Part shown: piece by piece, positions 16,035 to 24,150 of the stretch
Layout: every line of letters begins with the position of its first letter
Numbering within the stretch: position 1 is the first letter of the stretch
DNA from: Haloplanus litoreus
Lineage (GTDB): Archaea > Halobacteriota > Halobacteria > Halobacteriales > Haloferacaceae
Strand: one strand, 5' to 3'
Length of the DNA stretch: 64,000 bases
NCBI RefSeq assembly: GCF_042677945.1
Contig: NZ_JBHUDN010000001.1
The notes under the pieces: generated by a model
Seen by the model: the letters and a program-made list of their open reading frames with translations, nothing else
What the model was told of the DNA's origin: nothing
Database searches by the model: none
Position numbers and translations under genes: made by a program

Positions 16035-17339
16035 TCAGGTGGTCAGTTCCTCGGCCGAGAACGTCGTCACCTCGGTCCACTCGCCGCCCCCGACTTCGAG
16101 GACGGAGAACGGCCCGACGGGGTCGCCGTTCTCGTCGAAGTTCTGCGGGTTCGAGGCGCCTTGGTAGTTGATCTCGTTGCCGGCTTCGAGCTCCTCCTTG
16201 CCCTCGGAGAACGTGGTGACTTCGGTGCCCTCGGGACGGGCCACCGAGTTGATATTGTCCGTGATGGCCTGACGGGTGGCCTCGCCGGCGCGCTGGGCCG
16301 CCAGCGCGATGAGGTTCATCGCGTCGTAGCCGGCGGCGGTGAACGTGCCGGGGGCCTGGCCGTGCATCTCCTGATGTCGCTCGGCGAAGGATTCGTACGA
16401 CGGGCCGGGAGCCGGTGCCTGGCCGAAGATCGGTGCCTCCGCCATCGCGTCCGGGCCGATGCGCTCGATGAAGTCCGCCGTGACCACGTCGTTCCCGATG
16501 AAGATGGGGATGTCCAGGCCGGCCTCCAGATAGTTGCGCATGAACAGCGCGGACACTTCCGTGCCGGCGGTCATGGAGATGACGTCGGCGCCGGAGTCGG
16601 CAATCTCCTGGATCTCGCTCCGGTAGGAGTCGGCGTTGACGCCCAGCGCGACGTCAGCGACTTGCTCGCCGCCCTGGCCGGTGAAGTAGTCGGCCACGGC
16701 CGCCGAGAAGCTCTGGGACCCCTTGTCGTCCTTGTACGTGACCGCCATCTGGTTGTAGTCGTTGTCGAGGGCGTACTGCCCCTGGGCGCGGCCGGCGATG
16801 GAGTCGCTGGGCACCGTCCGCCAGAGGTATTCGCCGGGGCCGCCGACGTCGTCCATCTGGGTCGTCCCCGCGGAGACGGAGAGCGTCGGGAGGCTTGCGT
16901 CCTTGATCGGCTGGAAGAGGTTCGGCATCACCGTACTCGACGGGCCGAGCGTCGCCACGACGCCGGCATCGTCGAGCGTGTTGAACCCGGAGATGGCCGC
17001 CTGGGGCGTCGTCTCCGTGTCCTGTTCGTTGACTTCGACCTCGCTTCCGAGGAGGCCGGCGTCGTTGATATCTGCGAGGGCGACATCGCGACCACGTGCG
17101 GCGTTCGGCCCGACCCAGCCGAGACCCTGGCTGAATGGGGCGAGGGTTCCGACGAGAATGGAGTCGCCACCGCTGCCACCGCCGCCATCGCCACCGCCGC
17201 CATCGCCGCCGCCGCCATCGCCATCGCCGCCATCGCCATCGCCATCGCCGCCCCCACCGGAACAACCAGCGAGGCCGACGATGCCTGCAGTACCTGCTGC
17301 CTTGACGAACCGCCGCCGTCGAACGCTGTGGTCGGACAT
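16035..17339 (-). CDS. LIV-type ABC transporter substrate-binding lipoprotein
   Basis: 434-residue extracellular binding protein (periplasmic binding protein type 1 / Leu-Ile-Val family), first gene of the importer operon. The N-terminus has a twin-arginine motif (RRRRFVKAAG), a short hydrophobic stretch and a lipobox LAGC, so it is likely exported folded by Tat and lipid-anchored. A long Gly/Asp linker follows the Cys, coded by a CCGCCATCG-type DNA repeat (about 17156-17265). The mature part has ILVGTLAPFSQGLGW, LGPSSTVMPNLFQPI and LGVNADSYRSEIQEI, fitting the family. I prefer ATG 17339 over the TTG at 17348. The ligand cannot be read from sequence. Confidence 0.9.
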   Translation of the reverse strand: MSDHSVRRRRFVKAAGTAGIVGLAGCSGGGGDGDGDGGDGDGGGGDGGGGDGGGGSGGDSILVGTLAPFSQGLGWVGPNAARGRDVALADINDAGLLGSEVEVNEQDTETTPQAAISGFNTLDDAGVVATLGPSSTVMPNLFQPIKDASLPTLSVSAGTTQMDDVGGPGEYLWRTVPSDSIAGRAQGQYALDNDYNQMAVTYKDDKGSQSFSAAVADYFTGQGGEQVADVALGVNADSYRSEIQEIADSGADVISMTAGTEVSALFMRNYLEAGLDIPIFIGNDVVTADFIERIGPDAMAEAPIFGQAPAPGPSYESFAERHQEMHGQAPGTFTAAGYDAMNLIALAAQRAGEATRQAITDNINSVARPEGTEVTTFSEGKEELEAGNEINYQGASNPQNFDENGDPVGPFSVLEVGGGEWTEVTTFSAEELTT

Positions 17340-17369
17340 TCCAGTCAAAACTGGAACGATTCACCCGCA

Positions 17370-17379
17370 TTAATTATTG
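17370..17379 (-). promoter_or_regulatory. TATA-type promoter of the liv operon
   Basis: The minus strand reads acaataattaatg here, an AT-rich box centred about 35 bases upstream of the binding-protein ATG, giving a leader of roughly 10 bases. The whole 17340-17543 gap is unusually AT-rich for this chromosome, which marks it as promoter DNA or as the edge of an acquired segment. It also contains the palindrome aataattatt at about 17436. Confidence 0.55.
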
Positions 17380-17543
17380 TGGTATTGGTCTGTGAGAACA
17401 GGACTCATGTAGCGTTAATTCTACGCCTATTGTGAATAATTATTAACTATCAATCACTCTACTTGATTCGCCAGGAGACTACCAAGCGTCGCTGTTTGGT
17501 GGCGGTCCGTTTTTCGACCCAGTGTGACGCCCGAACTGGCGCG

Positions 17544-17573
17544 TTACCCGCCGAAAAGCGAGTTGTGGACGGG
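17544..17573. repeat. Direct repeat copy 2: 3' end of metX, right border of the liv cassette
   Basis: The last nine codons and stop of metX (PVHNSLFGG, TAA). The same 30 bases recur at 12567-12596 with two differences. The offset between copies is 4977 bases, which holds exactly the liv operon and its promoter. Confidence 0.8.
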
Positions 17574-18773
17574 TGCGAAGTCGTCGTCTTCCTCCGCTTC
17601 CTCGTCCGCCGTGGTGGTGTCGTGGACGGCGCGTCCCTCCAGCCCGTCCGCGAGGAAGTCACGGAGCGGTGGGCCGACCTTCTCGGGTTCGACGAGGAAG
17701 GCGTCGTGGCCGTGGTCCGACTCGACGACGTGGTGGGCGACGGGGACGCCGGCCGTCCGGCACGCTTCGGCAAGCGATTCGGACTGGGACACGGTGAAGT
17801 GCCAGTCGCCGGTGAAGGACATGAGCAGCGTCTCGCCCTCGAAGGCGGCGAGGGCATCGGCGTCCCCCTCGTACCCCTCGCTGAGGTCGTAGTCGTCCAT
17901 CGCCCGGGTCAGATAGAGGTAGGAGTTGGGATCGAATCGGTCGACGAACTTCTCGGCCTGGTAGTCGAGGTAGGATTCCACCTCGCGGTAGGGGAAGAAG
18001 GCGGCGGCGCGGTCGGCGGGAAAGGACCGGACGGCGTCGCGGCCGGCCGCCCGGCGACCGAACTTCTCGCGCATCGACGTCTTCGAGAGATACATCACGT
18101 GACCGATCTGTCGGGCGAGCGCGAGGCCGTCGGTCGGCGTCTCGCCGCCGTAGTAGTCCCCGCCCTGCCAGGCATCGTCGGTGGTGATGGCTCGGCGGGC
18201 GATGGCGTCGAGAGCGAGACACTGCGCATCGAGGCGGGCGGCGGCCGCGACGGGAGCGATCCGCGCCACGTCGTCGGGATACTGTACCGCCCAGTCGAGG
18301 ACGTTCATGCCGCCGGCGCTCCCGCCGACGACGGCGTGCAGGCGACCGACGCCCAGGTCGTCGAGCAGACGGCGCTGACTGCGAGTCCAGTCGCCGACGG
18401 TCACGGGCGGGAAGTCGGTCCCCCAGGGCTCGTCGGTGTCGGGGTTCTCGGCCGGCGGTCCCGACGACCCGTAACAGGACCCGAGGACGTTCGCGCAGAC
18501 GACGTAGTACTCCGTGGTGTCGATGGCCTTCCCGGGACCGACGATGTCGTTCCACCACGCCCGCGCCTGGCCCGCGGTTTCTGCCAGTCCCGCGCTGGCG
18601 ACGTTCTGGCTGCCGGTGAGCGCGTGACAGATCAGCACCGCGTTGCTTCCGCCGTCCGGGTGGGCCTCGAAGTCGCCGTACGCCTCGTAGGCGACCTGCA
18701 GGTCGTCGATGGACTCCCCGCACTCGAAGGTGAACTCACCCAGGTTCCGCGTGCCGCTCTCGACCGACGTCAT
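17544..18773 (-). CDS. metX: Homoserine O-acetyltransferase
   Basis: 409-residue alpha/beta hydrolase-fold acyltransferase that makes O-acetyl-L-homoserine (substrate of MetY) from homoserine and acetyl-CoA. The catalytic triad is visible: S152 in GGSAGGMNVLDWAV, D323 in FTGDWHFT and H356 in ESDHGHDAFL. NALTGS-type oxyanion region appears as CHALTGSQNVAS. An acidic low-complexity tail precedes the C-terminal PVHNSLFGG. The ATG overlaps the stop of metY paralogue 2 (ATGA, 18770-18773), so the two are coupled. Acetyl versus succinyl donor specificity is inferred from family and from the MetY partner. Confidence 0.93.
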   Translation of the reverse strand: MTSVESGTRNLGEFTFECGESIDDLQVAYEAYGDFEAHPDGGSNAVLICHALTGSQNVASAGLAETAGQARAWWNDIVGPGKAIDTTEYYVVCANVLGSCYGSSGPPAENPDTDEPWGTDFPPVTVGDWTRSQRRLLDDLGVGRLHAVVGGSAGGMNVLDWAVQYPDDVARIAPVAAAARLDAQCLALDAIARRAITTDDAWQGGDYYGGETPTDGLALARQIGHVMYLSKTSMREKFGRRAAGRDAVRSFPADRAAAFFPYREVESYLDYQAEKFVDRFDPNSYLYLTRAMDDYDLSEGYEGDADALAAFEGETLLMSFTGDWHFTVSQSESLAEACRTAGVPVAHHVVESDHGHDAFLVEPEKVGPPLRDFLADGLEGRAVHDTTTADEEAEEDDDFAPVHNSLFGG

Positions 18774-20035
18774 CGCAGCCCCCGCTCCAGGTCCGCGATG
18801 ACGTCCGCGCTGTCCTCCAGTCCGACCGAGAGGCGGATCATGTCGGGCGTGACGCCCGCGGCGCGCTGTTCGTCCTCGCTCAACTGCGAGTGCGTGGTGG
18901 AGGCGGGGTGGATGACGAGCGTCTTCGCGTCGCCGATGTTGGCGAGGAAACTCGCCAGTTCGACCGTCTCACACAGCCCTTTCGCGGCGTCGAAGCCGTC
19001 CGCGAGGCCGAAGGTGACCATTCCGCCGTAGCCGTCGAGGTACTCGCTCGCGTTCCCGTGGGTCTCGTGGCTCTCCAGACCGGGATACGTCACCCACCCG
19101 ACTGCGGGGTGATCGTCGAGGAACGCGGCGACGGTCTCGGCGTTCTCACAGTGGCGCTCCATCCGCAGGGGGAGGGTCTCCAGCCCCTGGAGCGTGACCC
19201 AGGCGTCGAACGGCGACTGCCCGTTACCGAGGCTTCGGAGCGACCGGTAGCGCGCGGCGGCGGCGAACGCCCGGTCGCCGAACCGTTCGGTGAAGTCGAA
19301 GCCGTAGGCCGGGTTCTCCCCGGCGAGTTCGGGGTAGTCGGCGTCGGCGTGGTCCCAAGGGAACGTGCCGCCATCGACGAGGACCCCCCCGAGCGTGGTT
19401 CCCGACCCGTGGATCCACTTCGTCGTCGACTCCCAGACGAGGTCCGCCCCGTGTTCGACGGGACGACACAGGTACGGCGTGGCGAACGTGTTGTCGACGA
19501 ACAGGGGGACACCGTGGTCGTGGGCGATGTCGGCCAGGCGTTCGAAGTCCGGCGTCACCAGCGACGGGTTGGCGAGCGTCTCGACGTGGACGAAGGCGGT
19601 GTCGTCGTCGATGGCGTCGGCGTAGGCGTCGTAGTCCAGCGTCTCCACGGTCCGGAACGCCACTCCGCGGCGCGAGGCCATCTTCGAAAAGTAGGTGCTG
19701 GTCCCGCCGTACATATCGGCGGAGGCGACGACGTTGTCGCCGGATTCGGCGAGGATGCTGGTCGCGGCGTCGAGGGCGGCCATGCCGGCCGCGGTGGCGA
19801 CGGCGTCGGTCCCCCCGGAGAGGGAGGCGAGGCGGCGTTCGAGGGTCCGCACCGTCGGATTCGAGAAGCGCGAGTAGATGTTCTCCTCGACGTCGAGGCT
19901 GAACCGCGCCGCGGCGTCGTCGGCGTCGTCGAAGACGTACGACGTGGTCTGATAGATCGGTGGCGCGCGCGCACCCGTCGCCGGGTCCGGTTCCCCCCCG
20001 GCGTGGAGGCTTCGGGTGTGAAAGCCGTCGGTCAT
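18770..20035 (-). CDS. metY: O-acetylhomoserine sulfhydrylase (MetY), paralogue 2
   Basis: 421-residue MetY, clearly paralogous to the copy at 11184-12485: the two share long blocks such as HTRSLHAG, PPIYQTTSYVFDDA and PFVDNTFATPYLCRP-like sequence. The PLP lysine is K206 in ESTTKWIHGSGTTLGG. It is first in the metY-metX operon. Differences are concentrated in the substrate side (for example SADMYGGTSTYFSKMASRRG versus SALYGGTYTYLTHSVERRG), so the copies may differ in sulfur donor or acyl-homoserine preference. A TATA box at 20061-20070 drives the operon. Confidence 0.93.
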   Translation of the reverse strand: MTDGFHTRSLHAGGEPDPATGARAPPIYQTTSYVFDDADDAAARFSLDVEENIYSRFSNPTVRTLERRLASLSGGTDAVATAAGMAALDAATSILAESGDNVVASADMYGGTSTYFSKMASRRGVAFRTVETLDYDAYADAIDDDTAFVHVETLANPSLVTPDFERLADIAHDHGVPLFVDNTFATPYLCRPVEHGADLVWESTTKWIHGSGTTLGGVLVDGGTFPWDHADADYPELAGENPAYGFDFTERFGDRAFAAAARYRSLRSLGNGQSPFDAWVTLQGLETLPLRMERHCENAETVAAFLDDHPAVGWVTYPGLESHETHGNASEYLDGYGGMVTFGLADGFDAAKGLCETVELASFLANIGDAKTLVIHPASTTHSQLSEDEQRAAGVTPDMIRLSVGLEDSADVIADLERGLR

Positions 20036-20060
20036 GTGTAGGGTGCATATTCCCGAAAGA

Positions 20061-20070
20061 ACTTATAACC
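20061..20070 (-). promoter_or_regulatory. TATA-type promoter of metY2-metX
   Basis: The minus strand reads ggttataagt here, centred about 30 bases upstream of the metY2 ATG (20035), which implies a nearly leaderless transcript. A separate box for the divergent gene at 20171 is ctatatttat near 20139-20148. Confidence 0.6.
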
Positions 20071-20170
20071 GGTAGTTACGTACACGGCCATCCGCGCCGC
20101 ACCGCCACGACCGACCCGCAGCGGAAGTGTTGGCACAACTATATTTATGCTGTGGGTGGAAGTATCTAGC

Positions 20171-20761
20171 ATGAGCGACGACGATCCGTTCTCCCACGTC
20201 GAACCCGTCGACTCGACGGACGATGACAGTCTCGAAGCCGAACGGCGGGAGTTAGCACAGCGCAAACGCGGACTCGCGGATTTCGCCGCCGAACTGGACG
20301 AACGCGAGACCGAACTTCGGAACCGAGACAAGCAACTCGACGAGCGCGAGGCAGAACTCGACGGTCGAGCACAGCGAATCGAAGAGCGTGAGGCGGAACT
20401 CGACGACCGGGAGGTGGCCATCAAGGAGCGCGAACGGGAACTCGCGACCCGCGCCGAGGAGCTCGACGAAACGGAGCAGACGCTGCAGGCGTACGTCGAC
20501 GACAGCATCCGCGAGACGATTCACGAGGCCGTCTCGGAGGCGACGGTCGGCGACGACACGCCACACCGGTTCGGGACCATCGGCAGCCTCATTCTCGGCC
20601 TCGTCGGCGTCACGCTCGTCGTCGGTGGCGTGCTCTACGGGTTCGCCGACGAAATCGCGCTGGTTCCCCTCCTGTTCGCGAACGACGCGGCGAATCTCGG
20701 CGTGACGGTGCTCCTCCTGTTCAGCGGCCTCGCCGCCAACCTCGCGGCGGTGGCCGACTGA
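20171..20761 (+). CDS. Coiled-coil protein with C-terminal membrane anchor
   Basis: 196 residues from the ATG at 20171. Residues about 20-105 are an unbroken charged coiled coil made of seven-residue repeats of the form ELDEREAEL/ELRNRDKQL, and residues 130-196 hold two hydrophobic helices (GSLILGLVGVTLVVGGVLYG and LGVTVLLLFSGLAANLAAV). The likely topology is a long cytoplasmic rod attached to the membrane. The function is unknown; the repeat structure suggests a scaffold or spacer. The divergent promoter is shared with metY2-metX. Confidence 0.75.
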   Translation: MSDDDPFSHVEPVDSTDDDSLEAERRELAQRKRGLADFAAELDERETELRNRDKQLDEREAELDGRAQRIEEREAELDDREVAIKERERELATRAEELDETEQTLQAYVDDSIRETIHEAVSEATVGDDTPHRFGTIGSLILGLVGVTLVVGGVLYGFADEIALVPLLFANDAANLGVTVLLLFSGLAANLAAVAD

Positions 20762-20859
20762 TACGGCTCGTTGGAACTGGTCCCCGGTCTCCCCGTCCCG
20801 CCCGGCATCAAAAGGACCATGCCGTCTCGCCACCCGATACCCCGTACCCAGGTGGTGCC

Positions 20860-21972
20860 ATGACGAAGAAACGCGAGTACACGGACGACTACCCCGACAA
20901 GACGCTGTACATCCCCGGCCCGACCGAGGTGCGCGAGGACGTCATCGAGGCGATGTGCCAGCCGATGTTCGGTCACCGCATGGACCGGATGACGGACCTC
21001 TATACGACCATCGTCGAGGACACGAAGGAGTTCCTCGGCACCGACAACGACGTCATCGTTCTGACGGCGTCGGGCACGGAGTTCTGGGAGGCGTCGACGC
21101 TCAATCTCGTCGACGACCGGATTCTGGTCCCGACCTGCGGAAGTTTCAGCGAACGCCACGCCAACGTGGCCGAACGGTTGGGCAAGGACGTCGACCGACT
21201 GGAGTACGAGTGGGGACAGGCGATCAAACCCGAGGACGTGCGCGCGGCCCTCGAGGAACCCGGCGCCGACTACGACGTCGTCACCTGCGTGATGAACGAG
21301 AGTTCAACCGGCGTTCGCAATCCCGTCGAGGAAATCGGCGACGTCGTCGCCGAGTATCCGGACACCTACTTCGTCGTCGACGCGGTTTCGTCGCTCGGTG
21401 GCGACTACGTCGACATCGACGAACACAACATCGACGTCATCTTCGCCTCGACCCAGAAGGCCTTCGCCATGCCCCCCGGGCTCGCCGTCTGCGTCGTCAG
21501 CGACGACGCCTACGAGCGCGAACTCGAGACGGATTCGGCCTCGTGGTACGGCGGCTTCCAGCGGTGTCTCGACTACTACGACCGGAAGGGACAGACCCAC
21601 TCCACGCCGGCCATCCCCGTCATGCTGGCCTACCGCGAGCAGATGAAACACATGCTGGCGGAGGGCCACGAGGGGCGCGACCGGCGTCACCGCGAGATGG
21701 CCGAGTACACCCGCGAGTGGGCGCGCGATCACTTCGAGATGTTCCCCGAGGAGGGCTACGAGTCACGGACGGTGAGCTGTATCCGGAACACGCAGGGCAT
21801 CGACGTCGCCGAGACCATCGACGCCGTCTCCGAGCAGTACGATATGGTCTTCTCGAACGGCTACGGATCGGCGCTCGGCGAGAGGACGTTCCGCATCGGA
21901 CACATGGGTGAACACACCGTCGAGAGCATCCGAGCGCTGACCGACGCCATCGAGGACGTCGCCGACCTGTAG
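20860..21972 (+). CDS. Class V PLP aminotransferase (alanine-glyoxylate / serine-pyruvate type)
   Basis: 370-residue fold type I aminotransferase of the class V subgroup (AGXT/SPT, also phosphoserine transaminase relatives). The N-terminus YIPGPTEVREDVIEAM, the PLP-binding ASGTEFWEASTLNL, VVDAVSSLGGDY and the Schiff-base K200 in FASTQKAFAMPPG fit the family. It probably moves an amino group between glyoxylate/serine/alanine or acts on 3-phosphohydroxypyruvate. The latter would supply the missing SerC step next to serA and serB, but it lies in a separate transcript and the sequence does not decide the substrate. Confidence 0.85.
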   Translation: MTKKREYTDDYPDKTLYIPGPTEVREDVIEAMCQPMFGHRMDRMTDLYTTIVEDTKEFLGTDNDVIVLTASGTEFWEASTLNLVDDRILVPTCGSFSERHANVAERLGKDVDRLEYEWGQAIKPEDVRAALEEPGADYDVVTCVMNESSTGVRNPVEEIGDVVAEYPDTYFVVDAVSSLGGDYVDIDEHNIDVIFASTQKAFAMPPGLAVCVVSDDAYERELETDSASWYGGFQRCLDYYDRKGQTHSTPAIPVMLAYREQMKHMLAEGHEGRDRRHREMAEYTREWARDHFEMFPEEGYESRTVSCIRNTQGIDVAETIDAVSEQYDMVFSNGYGSALGERTFRIGHMGEHTVESIRALTDAIEDVADL

Positions 21973-21980
21973 TCGGCCGC

Positions 21981-22886
21981 TTACAGGTCCGCGCTCCGGA
22001 AGGCCACCAGCCCGAGTGCGATGGGGATGGCCAGCCAGGCGAGCATGTAGACGACGACGAAGGCGTCGCCGTAGATTGGCGACAGCGACGGGCCGAGCGC
22101 CTCCTGTGCCCGCGGGTCGACGCCGAGGAAGAACCCGAACATCTGGAGTCGCGCGCGGAGTGCAGGCATGAACAGCGAGTCGACGAGCGTCTTGTACGAC
22201 TGAATCGGGTTGAGCAGCTTCAAAAAGAGCACCACCTCGTAGCGCGTGGCCGTCGCCACGTCGACGCCGAGGTCGCCGAGGATGGTGATGGTGCCGTCGA
22301 CCAGCCGGTTCGACAGGAAGTCCCAGCCGAACCAGAACAGCGCGAACGCGCCGCCGCTTCCGAGGATGGCCTGCCGGTCGCCGTTGGCGGCCGCCGAGAT
22401 GCCGACCGAGACGCCGACGAACACCACGCCCAGCATCGCCGTCAGGAAGGCGAACTGCACGTACGTCAGCCAGTCCGGCGCCGACGACCCGGGGACGAGC
22501 AGGACGATGGAGACCAGAAAGCCGATCAGCACCGGGATGGCGATGACGGCGCTCCGGCCCAGCAGCTTCCCGGCGACCACGTCCGCCCGCGAGTGCGGCA
22601 GGGACAACAGGAGCTTCATCGTCCCCGACCCTCGCTCACGGGTGATGGAGGCGTAGGCGACCACGATGGCCGTCAGCGGGACGACGATAGCCGTCGCCTC
22701 CTTCATGAAGAAGATGACGAGCTGGACGATACCGGCGTTGTTCTGTGGCCCACCGAGGTCCCCCGAGTAGAGGCGAACGAACGCCGGGAACGAGAAGACG
22801 AGGATGAACACGACGGACAGCCCCCACAGCCACCGCGAACGGATGGCGTCCTCGAAGTCCTTCCGGGCGACGGCCTGCCACGTCAT
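21981..22886 (-). CDS. ABC-2 type transporter permease
   Basis: 301-residue membrane protein with six or more hydrophobic segments, of the NosY/ABC-2 export type. It begins MTWQAVARKDFEDAIRSRWLW, the usual cytoplasmic N-terminal helix of these permeases, and contains TRERGSGTMKLLLSLPHSRADVVAGK-type coupling sequence (positions 120-145). It forms an exporter with the ATPase at 22883-23806, whose stop overlaps this ATG by four bases. The exported substrate is unknown. Confidence 0.88.
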   Translation of the reverse strand: MTWQAVARKDFEDAIRSRWLWGLSVVFILVFSFPAFVRLYSGDLGGPQNNAGIVQLVIFFMKEATAIVVPLTAIVVAYASITRERGSGTMKLLLSLPHSRADVVAGKLLGRSAVIAIPVLIGFLVSIVLLVPGSSAPDWLTYVQFAFLTAMLGVVFVGVSVGISAAANGDRQAILGSGGAFALFWFGWDFLSNRLVDGTITILGDLGVDVATATRYEVVLFLKLLNPIQSYKTLVDSLFMPALRARLQMFGFFLGVDPRAQEALGPSLSPIYGDAFVVVYMLAWLAIPIALGLVAFRSADL

Positions 22887-23806
22887 GCCGACACCTCCCC
22901 TTCCTCGCCCTCGGTGTAGGCGAGAAACAGGTCCTCCAGAGACGTTTCCTCGGTCCGGAAGTCCTCGACCGTCACCCCGGCGTCCTCCAGGGCGCCGATG
23001 ACCGCCGTCTTCGCGTCGGCCGCACAGGAGACGGTCACCGTCCCTCCGTCGACCGACGCGGCGGTCACGCCGTCCAGTCCACGCACCGCGTCCAGGTCGT
23101 CGTCGTCCGCGGCGTCGACGGTCACCGAGAGGGTCTCCCCCTCGCCCACCGCGTCACGGAGGCCCTCGATGCTGTCCTCGGCGACGAGTTCTCCCCCGCG
23201 CATGATTCCGACGCGGTCACACACCGCCTCGACCTGGCCCAAGACGTGACTGGAGAAGAAGACGGTCGTGCCGCGCTCCGCCTCCGACCGGACGATGTCG
23301 CGCATCTCGCGGGCGCCGCCGGGATCCAGCCCCGACGACGGCTCGTCGAGGACGAGGAGGTCCGGTTCGCCCACCAGTGCCATCCCGAGGACGAGTCGTT
23401 GGCGCATCCCCTTGGAGTAGCCGCCGGCCTTGCGGTCGGCCGCGTCGGCGATGCCGACCCGTTCCAACATCGCCTCGGGGTCGCCTTCTACCTCCTTCGA
23501 GCGCATGGCGAACTCGATGTGTTTCCGTCCCGTGAGGCGGTGGTAGATGTCGTACCCCTCGGGGAGGACGCCCGTTCGCCGCCGCACCGCGACGCTCTCC
23601 GCGCCGGCGTCCATGTCGAGGACGCGCACCTCTCCGGATGTCGGGCGGACGAAATCGAGCAACATGTTGATCGTCGTTGATTTCCCTGCACCGTTCGGCC
23701 CGAGGAAGCCGAACACCTCGCCCTCGGGGACCGTGAGGTCGAGGTCGGAGACGGCAGTGACGTCACCGAAGCGCTTGGTCACGCCGTCGAGTTCGATTGC
23801 GGCCAT
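22883..23806 (-). CDS. ABC transporter ATP-binding protein (ABC-2 exporter)
   Basis: 307-residue ATPase of the CcmA/NatA exporter class. Walker A GPNGAGKST at 36-44, signature YSKGMRQRLVLGMAL and Walker B LLVLDEPSSGLDP, followed by FFSSHVLGQVEAVCDR (H-loop). A C-terminal 90-residue domain of alternating beta segments is typical of the drug/sodium exporter group. It is the first gene of a two-gene operon with the permease. Confidence 0.92.
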   Translation of the reverse strand: MAAIELDGVTKRFGDVTAVSDLDLTVPEGEVFGFLGPNGAGKSTTINMLLDFVRPTSGEVRVLDMDAGAESVAVRRRTGVLPEGYDIYHRLTGRKHIEFAMRSKEVEGDPEAMLERVGIADAADRKAGGYSKGMRQRLVLGMALVGEPDLLVLDEPSSGLDPGGAREMRDIVRSEAERGTTVFFSSHVLGQVEAVCDRVGIMRGGELVAEDSIEGLRDAVGEGETLSVTVDAADDDDLDAVRGLDGVTAASVDGGTVTVSCAADAKTAVIGALEDAGVTVEDFRTEETSLEDLFLAYTEGEEGEVSA

Positions 23807-23852
23807 GGGAACCCGTTGGGCCAGTCCCGGTTAAAGAGTTTAGGTGTCCGTC

Positions 23853-24125
23853 TCAGACCGTCTCCGCTGGGTCGTGCTGTTCGGCCATCCGCCGTGCCTC
23901 CATCGCGTACCGTTCCTGCAGCGACGTCTCCTCGACCGGCGCGAGCGCTGCCGGATCGGCGTCGACGGCGGCGGTGACGCCGCCGGATTGCTCGACCGCG
24001 ATGGGTGCCCGCTCGATCCGCCTGACGGCGTCGCCGTCGGTCGTCGCGTACACCAGTGAGATGAGTCCCTTGTCGTCGTACGTCCGCTCGACCAGCCACA
24101 GTCGCGTCGTGTCGTCGTCGCCCAT
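23853..24125 (-). CDS. Conserved haloarchaeal protein of unknown function (90 aa)
   Basis: 90 residues beginning MGDDDTTRLWLVERTYDDKG. The first half looks like an antiparallel beta unit (LISLVYATTDGDAVRRIERA) and the second half has a helix ending ERYAMEARRMAEQHDP. I do not recognise a function. The ATG at 24125 is chosen because the sequence upstream has no homology-like character. It lies 25 bases after the chemotaxis transducer stop on the same strand, so it may be cotranscribed with it. Confidence 0.7.
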   Translation of the reverse strand: MGDDDTTRLWLVERTYDDKGLISLVYATTDGDAVRRIERAPIAVEQSGGVTAAVDADPAALAPVEETSLQERYAMEARRMAEQHDPAETV

Positions 24126-24150
24126 GTCCGCTGGGTCGTCGCCGTCGGTG

